Positions 34,301 through 44,247 of a stretch of 64,000 bases of DNA are shown one piece after another. The stretch's first letter is position 1. Each line of letters starts with the position of its first letter. The stretch is from Capniomyces stellatus (Eukaryota; Kickxellomycota; Harpellomycetes; Harpellales; Legeriomycetaceae). The notes beneath the pieces were generated by a model, which was given only the letters and a program-made list of their open reading frames with translations, had not been told where the DNA came from and ran no database searches. The DNA lies in assembly GCA_001661515.1 (NCBI GenBank), contig LUVW01000013.1, positions 938,816 through 1,002,815 of the forward strand, written 5' to 3'. A program made the translations under genes and the position numbers.

Positions 34301-36503
34301 GAAGCCTGATGTGGATTTGGCTGATAAGGACAGCGAGCTTGGAGGAGAAGGCGACAAAGAGTCTGCTAGCAAGACCAAAGTTAAAGCAACAAGTCCCAAG
34401 CTCAAAGCTACTACTGACATAGTTCCGGTTATCCAAGAAGGCAAGGCTGTAGACTTGGCCAAAATCGAAGAGAAAACGAGGCTTAATATTGGCCAAAGCT
34501 CAGATAATCACGACAAGGTTGGAGACCAGCCGGGCTACAGTCCAGCAAAGTCTTCTTCGACATTTTCTGCACCATTATTGTCAGCTAGTGACGCACAGCC
34601 TCGATCCGATAACGAGGTTCGTTTGAAACAAGACCAGTTTTCAACGTCAAAGCGTAGAGGGTCTGTAATTGAGTCGGTTGGCGAACCCAAAGCGAAGCAA
34701 AGCAGAGTTTCCTCGGCAAAGCACGACATATTGCCACGCGAGTCCCATTTGGAAGAGTATAGCCATCGCAAAACCAGCTCTAATGTTGAGGAATCGTTGT
34801 CAAGTTATCGATTAGGCGGCGACTCCAAAAGCACGGGGGCTAACCTGTCTGTTGGAAAACCGGGCCAAAATGCACCGGGAGTCGATAAATCCTTTAAAAG
34901 GCACCTGGACAATACATCGGATACCATGGTGAAACACACACATCTAGGTCCTGATGGGAGAGGAAGTGATTTGTTGCCAAGCCCCAGCGCACGGAATAGA
35001 AACAAGCCAAAGGGCAAGGGGAGATTCAAAAACGAAAGCCTGTCCTTGTTTATGCCATTGTATGCGGTGTCCGCAAAGTCGCCTCACAAGAGCTCGTATT
35101 CACGTTTAAGCAAAGGGAGCAAAACAGACATATTTATAGTGGATCTGCAGCTTAACCTGTTTTTAGAATTCCAGGGTGCTTACCGACACAAGAAACAGTC
35201 AAACGGGAATGGGAAGCTGAATGGCTTATCATACTTTACAACAGACCACCCAAAGATCCACTTGAGCCCACTAACAAAGCACCAAAAACAGGCGTTTTTC
35301 AACCTGATCTCGCCAACAATAGTGTCGATTTACTTGAAGCCAAGCGCGCAGAAGCAAATGTCAATTTCTTCAGGAAGTGGGCTAGCTTACCAAAAGGTGT
35401 TGCTTGATAGGTCAAGATTTTGTTCCATAAATATCAATTTCATAAGACTAAGCTCCGTTATCAAAATATTTGAAGTGGAGTACCCGCAGTTCATAAAGAA
35501 AATGTGCATTGCATCGTGTACGCATGATTACATTCCCACAAAGCTGCCCAGGTTAGAAATGATTTCCTTGCAGCCATTGCCAACAACACCAAACATCCCC
35601 GTCACTTCAATCAAATTCCCAGAAGATAACAAGGCGATTTTAGTATTTAGCCAAGACGGGCATCTAATTAACCACAGCACAAAAAATAAAGACGCTGATG
35701 GTACTGGTAGCTCAGGTATGAAAGGTACCAGCGTTGGTGTTTACAAATCTCCATCTATTTCTTCGATTTCTTCAATAGACTCAAGCCAGAACCACAAGGC
35801 GAGTTCCAGTAAGCACGACGGTTTCACTTCTTCGTCAGACCCCGGCAAGTTCAGTAGACTATACAAACACGTTGATAATCAATATGATGATGAGGAGGAT
35901 GATGAGGACGAGGATGGGTTTGACAGCGAGAATTGTCAGGATTCGGCTGTTGAATCTGATTTAGTGTCTGGCTATAACTCTGGGCTGGACGACTTGAGAA
36001 ATTTTAGGTTTGGTGGCAACAAAGACGCTAGCGACGCCGTCACATATAAACAAGACGATGGTAATAACGCAAGGAGGAGGAAAAGTAAGGCTGCTAGGTT
36101 TTCACGTTCCCAGTCTAGACTACATTCAAGACCAAGCTCACAAAATTTGCCAAACAGCCAAAAAGACTCGATTTCAACAAGTACGATCAACAGATCAGAT
36201 ATATTCAACATTGATTTTAATTCTGACATTTTTGCATTTGTTGATTCCAAACCTTTGATTGAAGGTGGCAGCAATGATATATTTTGCAGCCAAGCCATAA
36301 AAAGCCAGAATGAAAGTCTAGGAGAAAGCCATAAAGTGAAATGTGCAGACGGGAATGGCGATGGTCTTGGAGATAACAGCACTGTGCACAGCAGCACAAG
36401 CCATCCATATCTAAGTCTCAGCTATAATCTTCAAAGAAAATTCCTACCACCAAAGTACGCTGCCAAACTATTCTACTCGGCGATTGAAAAAAATCAACCA
36501 TAA
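31365..36503 (+). CDS. Large ankyrin-repeat nuclear protein, Hos4 / ANKRD11-12-like
   Basis: Single exon, 1712 aa from the ATG at 31365; the frame extends ten codons upstream but only to a GTG. The first 260 residues are Ser/Lys/Asp/Glu-rich. Ankyrin repeats occupy about 262-520. The segment with GWTPLHEASLGGYKEIV, KGLEGDTPLHDACANGHEK and VVKLLLEAGADRSAKN closely matches the repeats of ANKRD11/12 and yeast Hos4. An AT-hook-like RGRGRPPKSR lies near residue 903. A compact, less charged block with HPKIHLSPLTKHQKQAFF occupies roughly 1220-1430 and may be a second folded domain. The tail is disordered. Hos4 is a subunit of the Set3 histone-deacetylase complex, so a chromatin co-repressor role in the nucleus is the best inference. 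Ankyrin resemblance alone does not prove orthology. Confidence 0.72.
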   Translation: MIEETNSTSRVLSEAETEVADSDWLEDIPEVIGVNAKSNREKKKSSDKGSGSRDNESSTVQRQSSAKSKNKAGKKGVNKKTRSTSLDGSSKRRRKATNREEDWFSGSSLSSLDSIDELSDIRDSIESELSDLSSWSDSGNSDEGNGSGNQKSEAVEANLDIENVNSDNELEEAKVNREKISRPKKASADTGERNKSLGSKDSGIADRKEWRDVGKDRKSKETMSEQSERGSSSTNLGRARRKPGRRRKVDYGEPNRVDESGRSQLLYFATKGDVESCEKLIKSGADINKGDARGWTALHEAAKQGNVEMGMLLFKMSDKAKDRSQVIRVNGASSSKQTALHEAVASGDLEFVEMLLNNGARIDMKNERGKTARDLCVDSVIKKALDNVHHKLKSAMVRDRSGQTRLHRACRVGSLSKTVQQLELGVDVDIADNAGWTPLHEASLGGYKEIVKELLRRGAGVGGKGLEGDTPLHDACANGHEKVVKLLLEAGADRSAKNQNGVTPSDMASTDKIRALLESWGSKVNEKDGTDKAKVKSNKRSHEDVEDKAFVKPKPGIRRNRHRSRVVYESEDSDGEGAEKDILKGEGSRGAGKGDTRTENTKSESTDSKSDKNVFKSNRKLKPEISDDDLGASKGNGSESVSGRKGDKHRAKAGTKDKYRRKFSSSEPNTSDGGESGGSGVSSRTSQRKVKPNHSLKRLKEDAEKPQVNYYYSTKPVVPREERKLKSILSTLARMEKRSSLASTSYSGQPGSASEARGQAAKKPRLDKMTTDKYDKSSKGDRNSKIVKSDGEGEGDASADQNKEGGLFSSGGDSKVSDIKVVESIADEASADRDGKETRNKSEYGSGNRNENGNGHENGNTYGDENDNENENVSIVSSRIASREGSPSHETESIDKARFQKRGRGRPPKSRLSEGSMLLLQSSNPSDLSCYGQSADGRLLNQVDREFESDGNASTVYRSDFVDTENEGSNTRATGKVIPKPDVDLADKDSELGGEGDKESASKTKVKATSPKLKATTDIVPVIQEGKAVDLAKIEEKTRLNIGQSSDNHDKVGDQPGYSPAKSSSTFSAPLLSASDAQPRSDNEVRLKQDQFSTSKRRGSVIESVGEPKAKQSRVSSAKHDILPRESHLEEYSHRKTSSNVEESLSSYRLGGDSKSTGANLSVGKPGQNAPGVDKSFKRHLDNTSDTMVKHTHLGPDGRGSDLLPSPSARNRNKPKGKGRFKNESLSLFMPLYAVSAKSPHKSSYSRLSKGSKTDIFIVDLQLNLFLEFQGAYRHKKQSNGNGKLNGLSYFTTDHPKIHLSPLTKHQKQAFFNLISPTIVSIYLKPSAQKQMSISSGSGLAYQKVLLDRSRFCSININFIRLSSVIKIFEVEYPQFIKKMCIASCTHDYIPTKLPRLEMISLQPLPTTPNIPVTSIKFPEDNKAILVFSQDGHLINHSTKNKDADGTGSSGMKGTSVGVYKSPSISSISSIDSSQNHKASSSKHDGFTSSSDPGKFSRLYKHVDNQYDDEEDDEDEDGFDSENCQDSAVESDLVSGYNSGLDDLRNFRFGGNKDASDAVTYKQDDGNNARRRKSKAARFSRSQSRLHSRPSSQNLPNSQKDSISTSTINRSDIFNIDFNSDIFAFVDSKPLIEGGSNDIFCSQAIKSQNESLGESHKVKCADGNGDGLGDNSTVHSSTSHPYLSLSYNLQRKFLPPKYAAKLFYSAIEKNQP

Positions 36504-39500
36504 AACTGTATAATTATTATTTAAAATAACAATCGAAAACATATTAACTACTCTCATCCACTCACGTTCTTCCACACTTCATCGCCTTACCGCCTTTCTT
36601 ACATTCTCACAATATAAAATGCTACTATTGTCACAAACATTGCAGATTTTACTTTTTGATAGTATAATCAAATCAATGGACATTTATTTTGATTCTTTCT
36701 ATTACATTTATTTCCTAATAAGGCAATTTTACATTTATCTAATTTAATATACAGATTTATTCAAGCCATTGTTGCTGTAATGCCCTTTGTTGAACCTGTT
36801 ATAAAGTTGTGAATATTTTGATCCGAGTTGGTTTTTATAACAATTATCCATTTCCCAAAAGGACAAATCTTTCTCTGAATCCCCACCTCTCCCTAAGCCT
36901 CACTCTCGCTATTCTTGAATCCAATTGCGATTGTGTTTTACAACTGAATATATATGATACATCAGACACTTTAATAGAAAAAAGTGAGTCGGTTCACCAA
37001 ACTTTGGCGTGCTAAAGCGACTCTGAATATTACTCGGTTCGTTCATCAAAGTAAATGATGAACTAGACCAGTGTAATTGAGTTGTGTCGCACAATCAATT
37101 ATAATTGTGTGCATCTAGTCATCGCGCCTTTAAACTTATTGCACAACATAACCAGTTAATACACTGTTACCTTATACAATAAAAGCGTATTTCTTATTCT
37201 TTTAGAATTAATCGTCGATTAATTACGATTTAGTAAGAGTCGTTCAAACAATAGCATTAAAGCTCAGTGAATGTTTGCAAAGTATACTATCTAGAAGGCT
37301 AGCCTCAATATTCATTTTTTGATTAAATGTGCTTAGCTTTTCGAACAGATACGATGGCTAGTATAAAGGCTTTAAGGCCCAATTCACATAAATCACATGG
37401 CTTAGTTAATACTGTTGTGATTGAGCGTGGAAATTTGCCATTTACAATTATAACTGACCAAGCAGTAGTATATCTCTATTCATTAATGTTGGATTTCAAG
37501 CGCGAGATATTTTGATTAGGAGCAGGCGGGGGAGGGTGTGGAGGCCCGGTTTAACGATGAGGTATGTGGTGATATTGTACAAACGGCCAAGTCAGCATAC
37601 CCAATTGCTGGAAACAAAGTATATCTTACCCGCTCTTAAATAAAAAGTTTTAGCTAAATGTTATATATAAAGCGGTAGTACCTTAAAATTGTATTTGACT
37701 CGCAATAAAAGCAAATAAAATAAAATAAACAGAGTTGGATTTGGTGAGATGACCATGAAGTGTATAGACAGGAAATTAGCTATTCACTCGCTATAATTGG
37801 TAATGTGACAAGTATTGATTGTTTGACTATTTGGCGATGTTTTACAATGCAAGTGCACAACTGCCAGATAAGTACGGCCGAGCTTATGGCCTGTAGCATT
37901 TGAGGTGTAAAGCACATTCAATCTGATTAATTTTTTATTTGCTGAAATTAGCTAATTATTGTTATAATTAGCAACTTTTATTGTTCTGTTTTTTTTTCCC
38001 TTTCATATAGTACTTTACAATCGCAAAAGTGATAAGGGAGGTATTGATGTTGATAATAGTGTGGTGTTATTGACAATGATGGTGCCAATAGAATTAATTT
38101 CAGCCACAGTAATAATGGTAATAATGCCAGCAACAATAACACTAATATCAGAGATAATACTATTGACAACAATGGTATTAAAAGAATAATGGTAGAAGTG
38201 ATATAGTATTTGTTTTTGACTTGGTCTTCCGAGTAGGAAAATAAATGCCAGCGAGGCTACAAAATACAAATTACAAAAGCAATAATACGATCTTAATAAG
38301 AAGAAAGTAATAATACATATCACCGCTATTGTCATTAATTTCAACAACGCTAATATATTGACAAAGCACTTAAAATGTGTATTATCTTTACAAGATGCGT
38401 AAATAAACATTTGATAGCATAATGGCTATTATAAGACTTGGTTGTTTGGTTAAACAACTTGAATAGCTGCGAAAACATACTAATTCAATCTGAATAGCAT
38501 TGATAAATAAAAATCAACAGTCAAAAGTGCAAAAGAAAACAATACACCAGAATAATGCAGCAGTAGCTATCACACAATGGTCGATTCTTAGCGAAATTTA
38601 GCAAATATGTAATATTTTATACTGATAGAATCGAATTGATACAACATCAAAAAAGTAGCTTGAAAAGAAAAGCGACTTGTTTTAGGGATGGAGATAGAAT
38701 AAACAATTGTATCATATACACAATCTTTTCAGCATAAAGTATGATGATCTGTTTGGCTATAGTCACAAGGCTAGTTAAATGTTGATTGCAATGGATACAA
38801 CGCGCTATACTTCGATTTGGGTAAATCCGTTATTAGCTACAGACCAGCTGAAAAAAGCATTGCTAACACACTGTGTGTAAACTGTGTACGACTCTGGCAA
38901 TAGCATTTAATAAATTGTAGTTACCTTGAATGAAAGTAACAATCAAATATTGTAATTAATTATTTGTTACTGAGATAAAGTGTTCTTGTGACAAATTCAA
39001 TAAGTCGATTATTTAATCATAATAGGGCTGTGTATCAAATCAGCAAACAAACGATAAACCCCAGCAGCTAGTTCAAATAAAAAATGAACATTGCTGTTTT
39101 TTTTCTCTCGATTTTTTTTTGTGCATTTCACTGGCTGATTAACTCGAGTAAGGGAAAGTGTGTTTCATAGCAGCAGTATGGATGTCACCACAGTAGTCCA
39201 TTCACTTTGAATAGTTTGTAAGTTAGTAAAAAGAAAAAGGCAATGGGTGTCTATTTACTCGATTAAAACTAATCAGTGGAAGGGATAGCGATCTGAGTTT
39301 TAAAAATCAGTTTGTAGTAATAATAGTGAAAACTGATGTGTAACAGGTTTTTTTTTCCAATTTTTTTTTTTTAAAAAAAAAAGTACTTAAAGCTTTATAC
39401 CAAGAATCGATGGTAAAGCTAAACAAAGATTTTATCTCTCGTTCTTTTAAATTTCTAGTTGCTAGTCCAGAGGGGTTTTAGGTTATATAAAACCAAAAGA

Positions 39501-39555
39501 ATAGAATAAAGAGGGCGTCTTAAAAAGTAAACTTGAATATAACAAGAACATAGAA
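36504..39555. other. Gene-free AT-rich interval (36504-39555)
   Basis: About 3 kb between the ankyrin gene and the Thr-rich gene. No credible gene. A frame at 37327-37515 contains LPFTIITDQAVVYLYSL, vaguely like gypsy RNase H, but it is isolated. A TTTTTTTT/AAAAAAAA palindrome (about 39350-39382) precedes the Thr-rich gene promoter. Confidence 0.55.
39484..39492 (+). promoter_or_regulatory. TATA box of the Thr-rich secreted protein gene
   Basis: TATATAAAA lies 64 bases before the ATG at 39556. The consensus match and short spacing suggest a focused, possibly inducible promoter. Confidence 0.5.
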
Positions 39556-41595
39556 ATGAACATATTACATAGTCACAGAACATTACTTTCGTATATTTTA
39601 ATATCAGTGGGTATTATATTAGCGGTTAGGGCTGATGTGGTTTTGGTAGAACAAGTTGATGTTCTAAGCACCAACCCTAACCCAGTATCGACCAGAGTAG
39701 AGCAGTACACAACAGAAAATATACCTAATGTAAAAAATGTGTACTCGTTTCTAAACAAAAATAACGCTATCAATTTTTGCGACGAAAACAATACTTTAGA
39801 CTGTGTGTACACTAAAACATGCGACAATACGGTAACTAAAAACTGTATACCAACCTGTACTAATGGAGACAAAGCTTGTGACACTTCTACCAATCCTGTC
39901 GTCGAAAATAGCGCCCGTAGACAAATAGATATAATATTGGATTCAGAAACCCAGCATAATATACTTCACATCTCGATAAATTTAATGGCTAATGTAGAAA
40001 AAAGCGAGGATAATTTCGAAGAATTCAAAATAGGAACCCATGGAGATTTCCATGCAGGCGAATACACAGATTTTAAAACAGATTGTGAATTTGTAACTGA
40101 TGTCGATTCTACTGTATGCATTTATCCGGGCAACGTATCTGAGGAAGAATTTGGAGACTCAGTCCGTACCCCAGTAGAAAGCAATAATATGTACAGCGCA
40201 TCTCTAGCAGCCAAAGGCGGGGGAGTTTATAGTACACTCATAACCACTGAAAATACAGGCGTATACAAAACATTTACATTCACCGAAAGCACAAATGTAT
40301 ACAGTGCAACTATACCCACTGAAAGCACAAATATATACAGTACAACTATATCTACTGAAAGTGACTGCGCACATATTACTGTGACTGTGGTTGAGACAAG
40401 TATATCCGAAATTATAATTACAGAAACCACCACACACTACCAGTTAGAGACAACCACCTTGACAAGTATATCAAGTGTAGATACCAAATCAGATTATAAA
40501 GAATCCACAACAACGGATACATCGGCCATAACAACGTCTTATGAAATCACATCTACTTTGACAATTCCCGAACTGGTTACAGTTACTTTGACTGTTACAG
40601 AAACAATAGACTCTAGTTTGAATTCAAGCACAGAAATCTTAAACACTGATACAGGTTTTGGCGCAGAGTCTTTAGAGAGTGGCACTGGGCTGACAAATAC
40701 TTGCTTGGGATCTTCTATATGCGAAACCACAATTACGCATAACACAACAGTAACAACAACATGCGAAGTCACAACAACAACAACATGTGAAGTCACAACA
40801 ACAACAACATGTGAAGTCACCGAAACAACAACAACAACATGCGAGGTCACAACGACAACAACAGAAACAACATGCGAATCCACCGCAACAACAACAGCGT
40901 GTGAGGTCACAACAACAAAAACATGTGAAGTCACAACAACAACAACATGTGAAGTCACAACAACAACCACATGTGAAGTCACAATAACAAAAACACAAAA
41001 TGTAATTGTCTTGGAAACTTTACCAACAGTTGAAACCTCCACCACAGTTAGAATTGAATTCCAAACTCAAACATACATCCTTTCTGATATTGTCATTGCC
41101 ACCGAGACTACAACTACAGAAGTAATAGAAACTATATCTACAATAGAGACATCAACTTCAGTTGTACTAGACTTTTCTACACAAACAGGAACTATTTCTG
41201 ATACTGTGGTTGTAACTGAGACCACAACCGAGACTAGTGTTGAAATAGTAGACTCAACAGTATTATCCACACACACAGAAACCATATCTGATACCACCAC
41301 TACAACCGCAATTTCGTCGATTTTCTTTTCGACAACCATAACCGAGACTACATCAACAACAAACATATTGTTAGATGTAGTAACCACTTCCAATACCACA
41401 ACTGCAACCGAAACCATAGTCACAACAGTAACAAAGACGGAAATGTCTATATCAATTAATACAGTCACTTCCTTGGGCATTACAAAAACAACAACAGAGA
41501 CCATAGTCACAACCTCAGATAATAGATCGATTGGTTTTACAATTGAAGAAGTTACTTCTGATAGTAGTAGCGCATTGTTATATGGAACATTGTAG
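39556..41595 (+). CDS. Secreted Thr/Ser-rich repeat protein (mucin/adhesin-like)
   Basis: Single exon, 679 aa. Residues 1-26 form a signal peptide (basic start, then SYILISVGIILAVRA). Residues 27-200 form a moderately cysteine-containing N-terminal region, possibly the folded part. From about 220 to the end the chain is dominated by Thr, Ser, Glu and Val. Its most regular part has nine Cys-Glu units, mostly CEVTTTTT, spaced about eight residues (403-475). Such Thr-rich regions are typically heavily O-mannosylated and rigid, as in fungal wall adhesins, flocculins and mucins. No hydrophobic GPI tail is visible (the end reads SSSALLYGTL), so it is probably released or held in the wall by disulfides. 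No named family recognised; adhesion is inferred from composition. Confidence 0.8.
   Translation: MNILHSHRTLLSYILISVGIILAVRADVVLVEQVDVLSTNPNPVSTRVEQYTTENIPNVKNVYSFLNKNNAINFCDENNTLDCVYTKTCDNTVTKNCIPTCTNGDKACDTSTNPVVENSARRQIDIILDSETQHNILHISINLMANVEKSEDNFEEFKIGTHGDFHAGEYTDFKTDCEFVTDVDSTVCIYPGNVSEEEFGDSVRTPVESNNMYSASLAAKGGGVYSTLITTENTGVYKTFTFTESTNVYSATIPTESTNIYSTTISTESDCAHITVTVVETSISEIIITETTTHYQLETTTLTSISSVDTKSDYKESTTTDTSAITTSYEITSTLTIPELVTVTLTVTETIDSSLNSSTEILNTDTGFGAESLESGTGLTNTCLGSSICETTITHNTTVTTTCEVTTTTTCEVTTTTTCEVTETTTTTCEVTTTTTETTCESTATTTACEVTTTKTCEVTTTTTCEVTTTTTCEVTITKTQNVIVLETLPTVETSTTVRIEFQTQTYILSDIVIATETTTTEVIETISTIETSTSVVLDFSTQTGTISDTVVVTETTTETSVEIVDSTVLSTHTETISDTTTTTAISSIFFSTTITETTSTTNILLDVVTTSNTTTATETIVTTVTKTEMSISINTVTSLGITKTTTETIVTTSDNRSIGFTIEEVTSDSSSALLYGTL
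40762..40986 (+). repeat. Coding tandem repeat, Cys-Glu-Val-Thr units
   Basis: Nine copies, four or five nearly exact, of an approximately 24-bp unit (TGTGAAGTCACAACAACAAC with ACA filler). Units differ by insertion of whole ACA/GAA codons, so frame is kept. Expect length polymorphism between strains and possible assembly collapse. Confidence 0.88.
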
Positions 41596-42357
41596 GCGAG
41601 CACAGCCCGTTATTAATTATAGATGTTCAACCAAATGGCTGATGCTATAAAAAGCTGTCCAGGCTTAATGACTCCGGTTTTATAGATGGGCTTGATCAAA
41701 AAAAAAATTTATATATTCATTAGCACTTTTAATTAAACAACGTTTTGGGATCCATAATGCATAAACACGTACAGACTTATATAATCCGGTATTTTTTTTA
41801 AATTCCACTTATCTAGTTTAAACTTTTCAACTAAAACTTTTATTCAAAACTTCTAGCATTTAAGATGTAGCTTATAACTCATTAAAATCAATAAAACTAC
41901 CAGCACACATTCAAGTGAGTAGGTCGGGTTGATAGGCTTGATGCTCTTTGTTAATTGATTATAAACGCAATTCATTTCACATTCACTAGTAGAGGGATAA
42001 ATGGTTAAGCCAATCCCAAGCAAGATCAAACAATTCCCAAATCAAACGCGATTTTGAAAACCAGTAACAAAAAGTCTTTTTTACTTGGTCATTTAGTAGT
42101 ATTTTTAAAGTTACGCGGTGCTTTTTTATTGTTATACCAAGTACAATTTTGTTTCTGGTTGAAACGAAAAAAAAGTCATTCTACCTTAGCAAAAGAAAAA
42201 AAAAGGTAGCGTTTGAGGTTCTTGACAGCTTTCCGCGAAAAACAATATATAAATTCATGAAAATTAAATGCTAAAGTTTAACAAGCACCACTTTTGAGAG
42301 GTACCGCCAATACACATTTTGTTTTAAATTGTCAAACTCGGAATTTACTTGATTCAG
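41596..42357. other. Intergenic region between Thr-rich gene and RAD57-like gene
   Basis: About 760 bases of AT-rich DNA with no recognisable element; it should include the terminator of one gene and the promoter of the next. Confidence 0.55.
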
Positions 42358-43873
42358 ATGAAACCAACATACGAACAAATTCAAGCAGCAATTAGAAAAG
42401 GTAAGCTATAACATGCACAGTAATACTTTATAAAGTATCAAAAATATCAAATCCAAATGGGCTTGTAATGCTAACTTAAATAGTTGGGTGCCAAACCCCA
42501 CAGGAATGTGTAAACCAGACATACGCCGTGTTTGTCAAGAAGCTGGTAACTAACGAAATTCAATTCGCGCAATCGCTTTGGAAAGAGATATGTAAATTGA
42601 GTTTTTCGGTTAAGGAAAACATTTACACAGCAGCTGACTTAAGATTTCGAGACAAGGTTGCTGTTTGTACAACCGGTGATGCAGAAATTGATAGGATTTT
42701 GGGCGGTGGTATTTTTTCTGGTAGTTTAACCGAAGTTGTCGGTGAAAGGTTGAGATTTACGTGCTCTTGAGCTTTTTTATTATTTATTTTACTTGCTTTG
42801 TGTCCTTTATTCATTTTAATCGTAACTCTATAGATTTAGGATAGATGATTAACTGCTACTCAACAACTTTCCTTGAATTACCAAACAGTTGGCAGTATTA
42901 AAAGTGTATTTTTGGCTGGCCAATAGTTCTGCAGGCAAGACACAATTTTGCCTACAACTCAGTTTATGTGCCCAGCTACCAGTCGAGTTGGGAGGGTTTG
43001 GAGGAGGTAAAAAAAACAAGCACACTTTTAAAAACCGACGATAGAAAACGAAAAAAAGGAGAGAGAGAGAGAGAGAGGGGTGGGTTGTATTAATTATATG
43101 ATTGGGGGTTTATAGATGTAGCTTATATCTCTACAGAAGAAAAGTTTCCGATTAAGAGAATGGAACAGCTGATTCCATGTTTTTCAAGAAGGTTTAGCTT
43201 ATTTGGCCAGGATCAAAGCAAAAGCAGAATAAACCAAGCTGGTGCAAGTCCCAGTGAGGCGGTGTCAGCAATGACAAAGCGCATACACACAAAGTTTTAC
43301 ATGGACAAATCGCAGTTACAGTTTGGGATTCTGTATCAGTTAGAAAGCTTCATAAAAGAAAACAGCGTGAAATTGGTTATCATAGACTCTATTGCAGCTC
43401 TGTATAGGTTCTCAAGCAAAAGTTTGGATGCCAGAAATGTACAATCTGAAAGGGATTTTTACTTTGAACGCGATGCACAGTTGGTTCTATTGGCTAGCAA
43501 GCTAAAGAAACTGGCGTTTGATTTGGACTGTGCAGTTGTTTGCATCAACCAAGTGTCCGACAAAATAAACAACTATTCATTTGACGGCCAGCTCAGCGAC
43601 TTCAACAACGAAGTCAGCCTGGGCAATGCCAATGAAAAGATTCCTGCTTTAGGTAGAGCGTGGGCCAACTTTATTAACGTCCGTATATTTTTAAGAATCA
43701 AAAGGAATAATTTTGACTTTATTGGCGCAGGGGGTAATAATGGCGAACTTGACAGCAGTGCCATTGCGAGTAGAAGATGGCTTTCAGGGTCCAAGGTACC
43801 CTGGGCCAAACCGTCCACTTGTCAGATCGGTATTGGGTCTGATGGAATGTATTCTATAAACCCGGACATCTGA
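42358..43873 (+). CDS. Rad51 paralog, Rad57/XRCC3-like (four exons)
   Basis: Exons 42358-42400, 42484-42748, 42927-43006 and 43116-43873 give 381 aa. The acceptor at 42483 was chosen over the nearby CCCCACAG because it keeps frame and is preceded by a perfect branch site, GCTAAC. The product is a RecA-fold ATPase that assists Rad51 filament assembly in homologous recombination, usually with a Rad55/XRCC-type partner. A short N-terminal helical region precedes TTGDAEIDRILGGGIF. Walker A GESSAGKT (about 101-108) is formed across the second junction, then DVAYISTEEKFPIKR, Walker B LVIIDS (about 216-221), CINQVSD, and LGRAWANFINVRIFL. These match Rad57 and XRCC3 better than Rad51/Dmc1, which would have RAYNTDHQ-type motifs. 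Intron 3 contains a GA dinucleotide run (43058-43078). Confidence 0.87.
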
Positions 43874-44247
43874 CTATTAGCACCTTTGAAACAAACTAGA
43901 CTTGGCGCAGAAGATAAAATAAAATAAATCAAGTGGAGTTTGAAAGTTGAAAATGTAGATTTAGTGTTGACTTGATTTTGGTAGCCATGTGTTTCTCTTG
44001 ACTATTATCAAGTATGTGTGTTTTCAGACCAATTTGTGCCTTACCACACAAATTCATGCCCCTTTTTTTCTATGATTAATTGTAAATAAGCGATTTTAGT
44101 TTTCTGCACTGAATTGGATAATTGCATTGTACTATTTTTTTCAATTTTGTAATTTGATTTTCAATACACTCAGGAATACAAAAGCAAGAGTATTTCAAAT
44201 CAGAGTAAGAACAATGAAAGAGGAGAAAAAAATGAGTGATGAGAGGC
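43874..44247. other. Short convergent intergenic region
   Basis: About 370 bases between the stop codons of the RAD57-like and RING genes. AT-rich, nothing recognised. Confidence 0.6.

Noticed and set aside
37327..37515. Frame with LPFTIITDQAVVYLYSL, slightly like gypsy RNase H
   Set aside because: Only about twenty residues, no flanking retroelement motifs; chance similarity is likely.
40539..41045. 168-codon Val-rich frame antisense to the Thr-rich gene
   Set aside because: Direct product of the ACA/GTC repeats on the other strand.
42504..42546. Alternative acceptor CCCCACAG for RAD57-like exon 2
   Set aside because: It shifts frame and meets a stop within 15 codons; the TAG at 42481-42483 with a GCTAAC branch site keeps the conserved frame.
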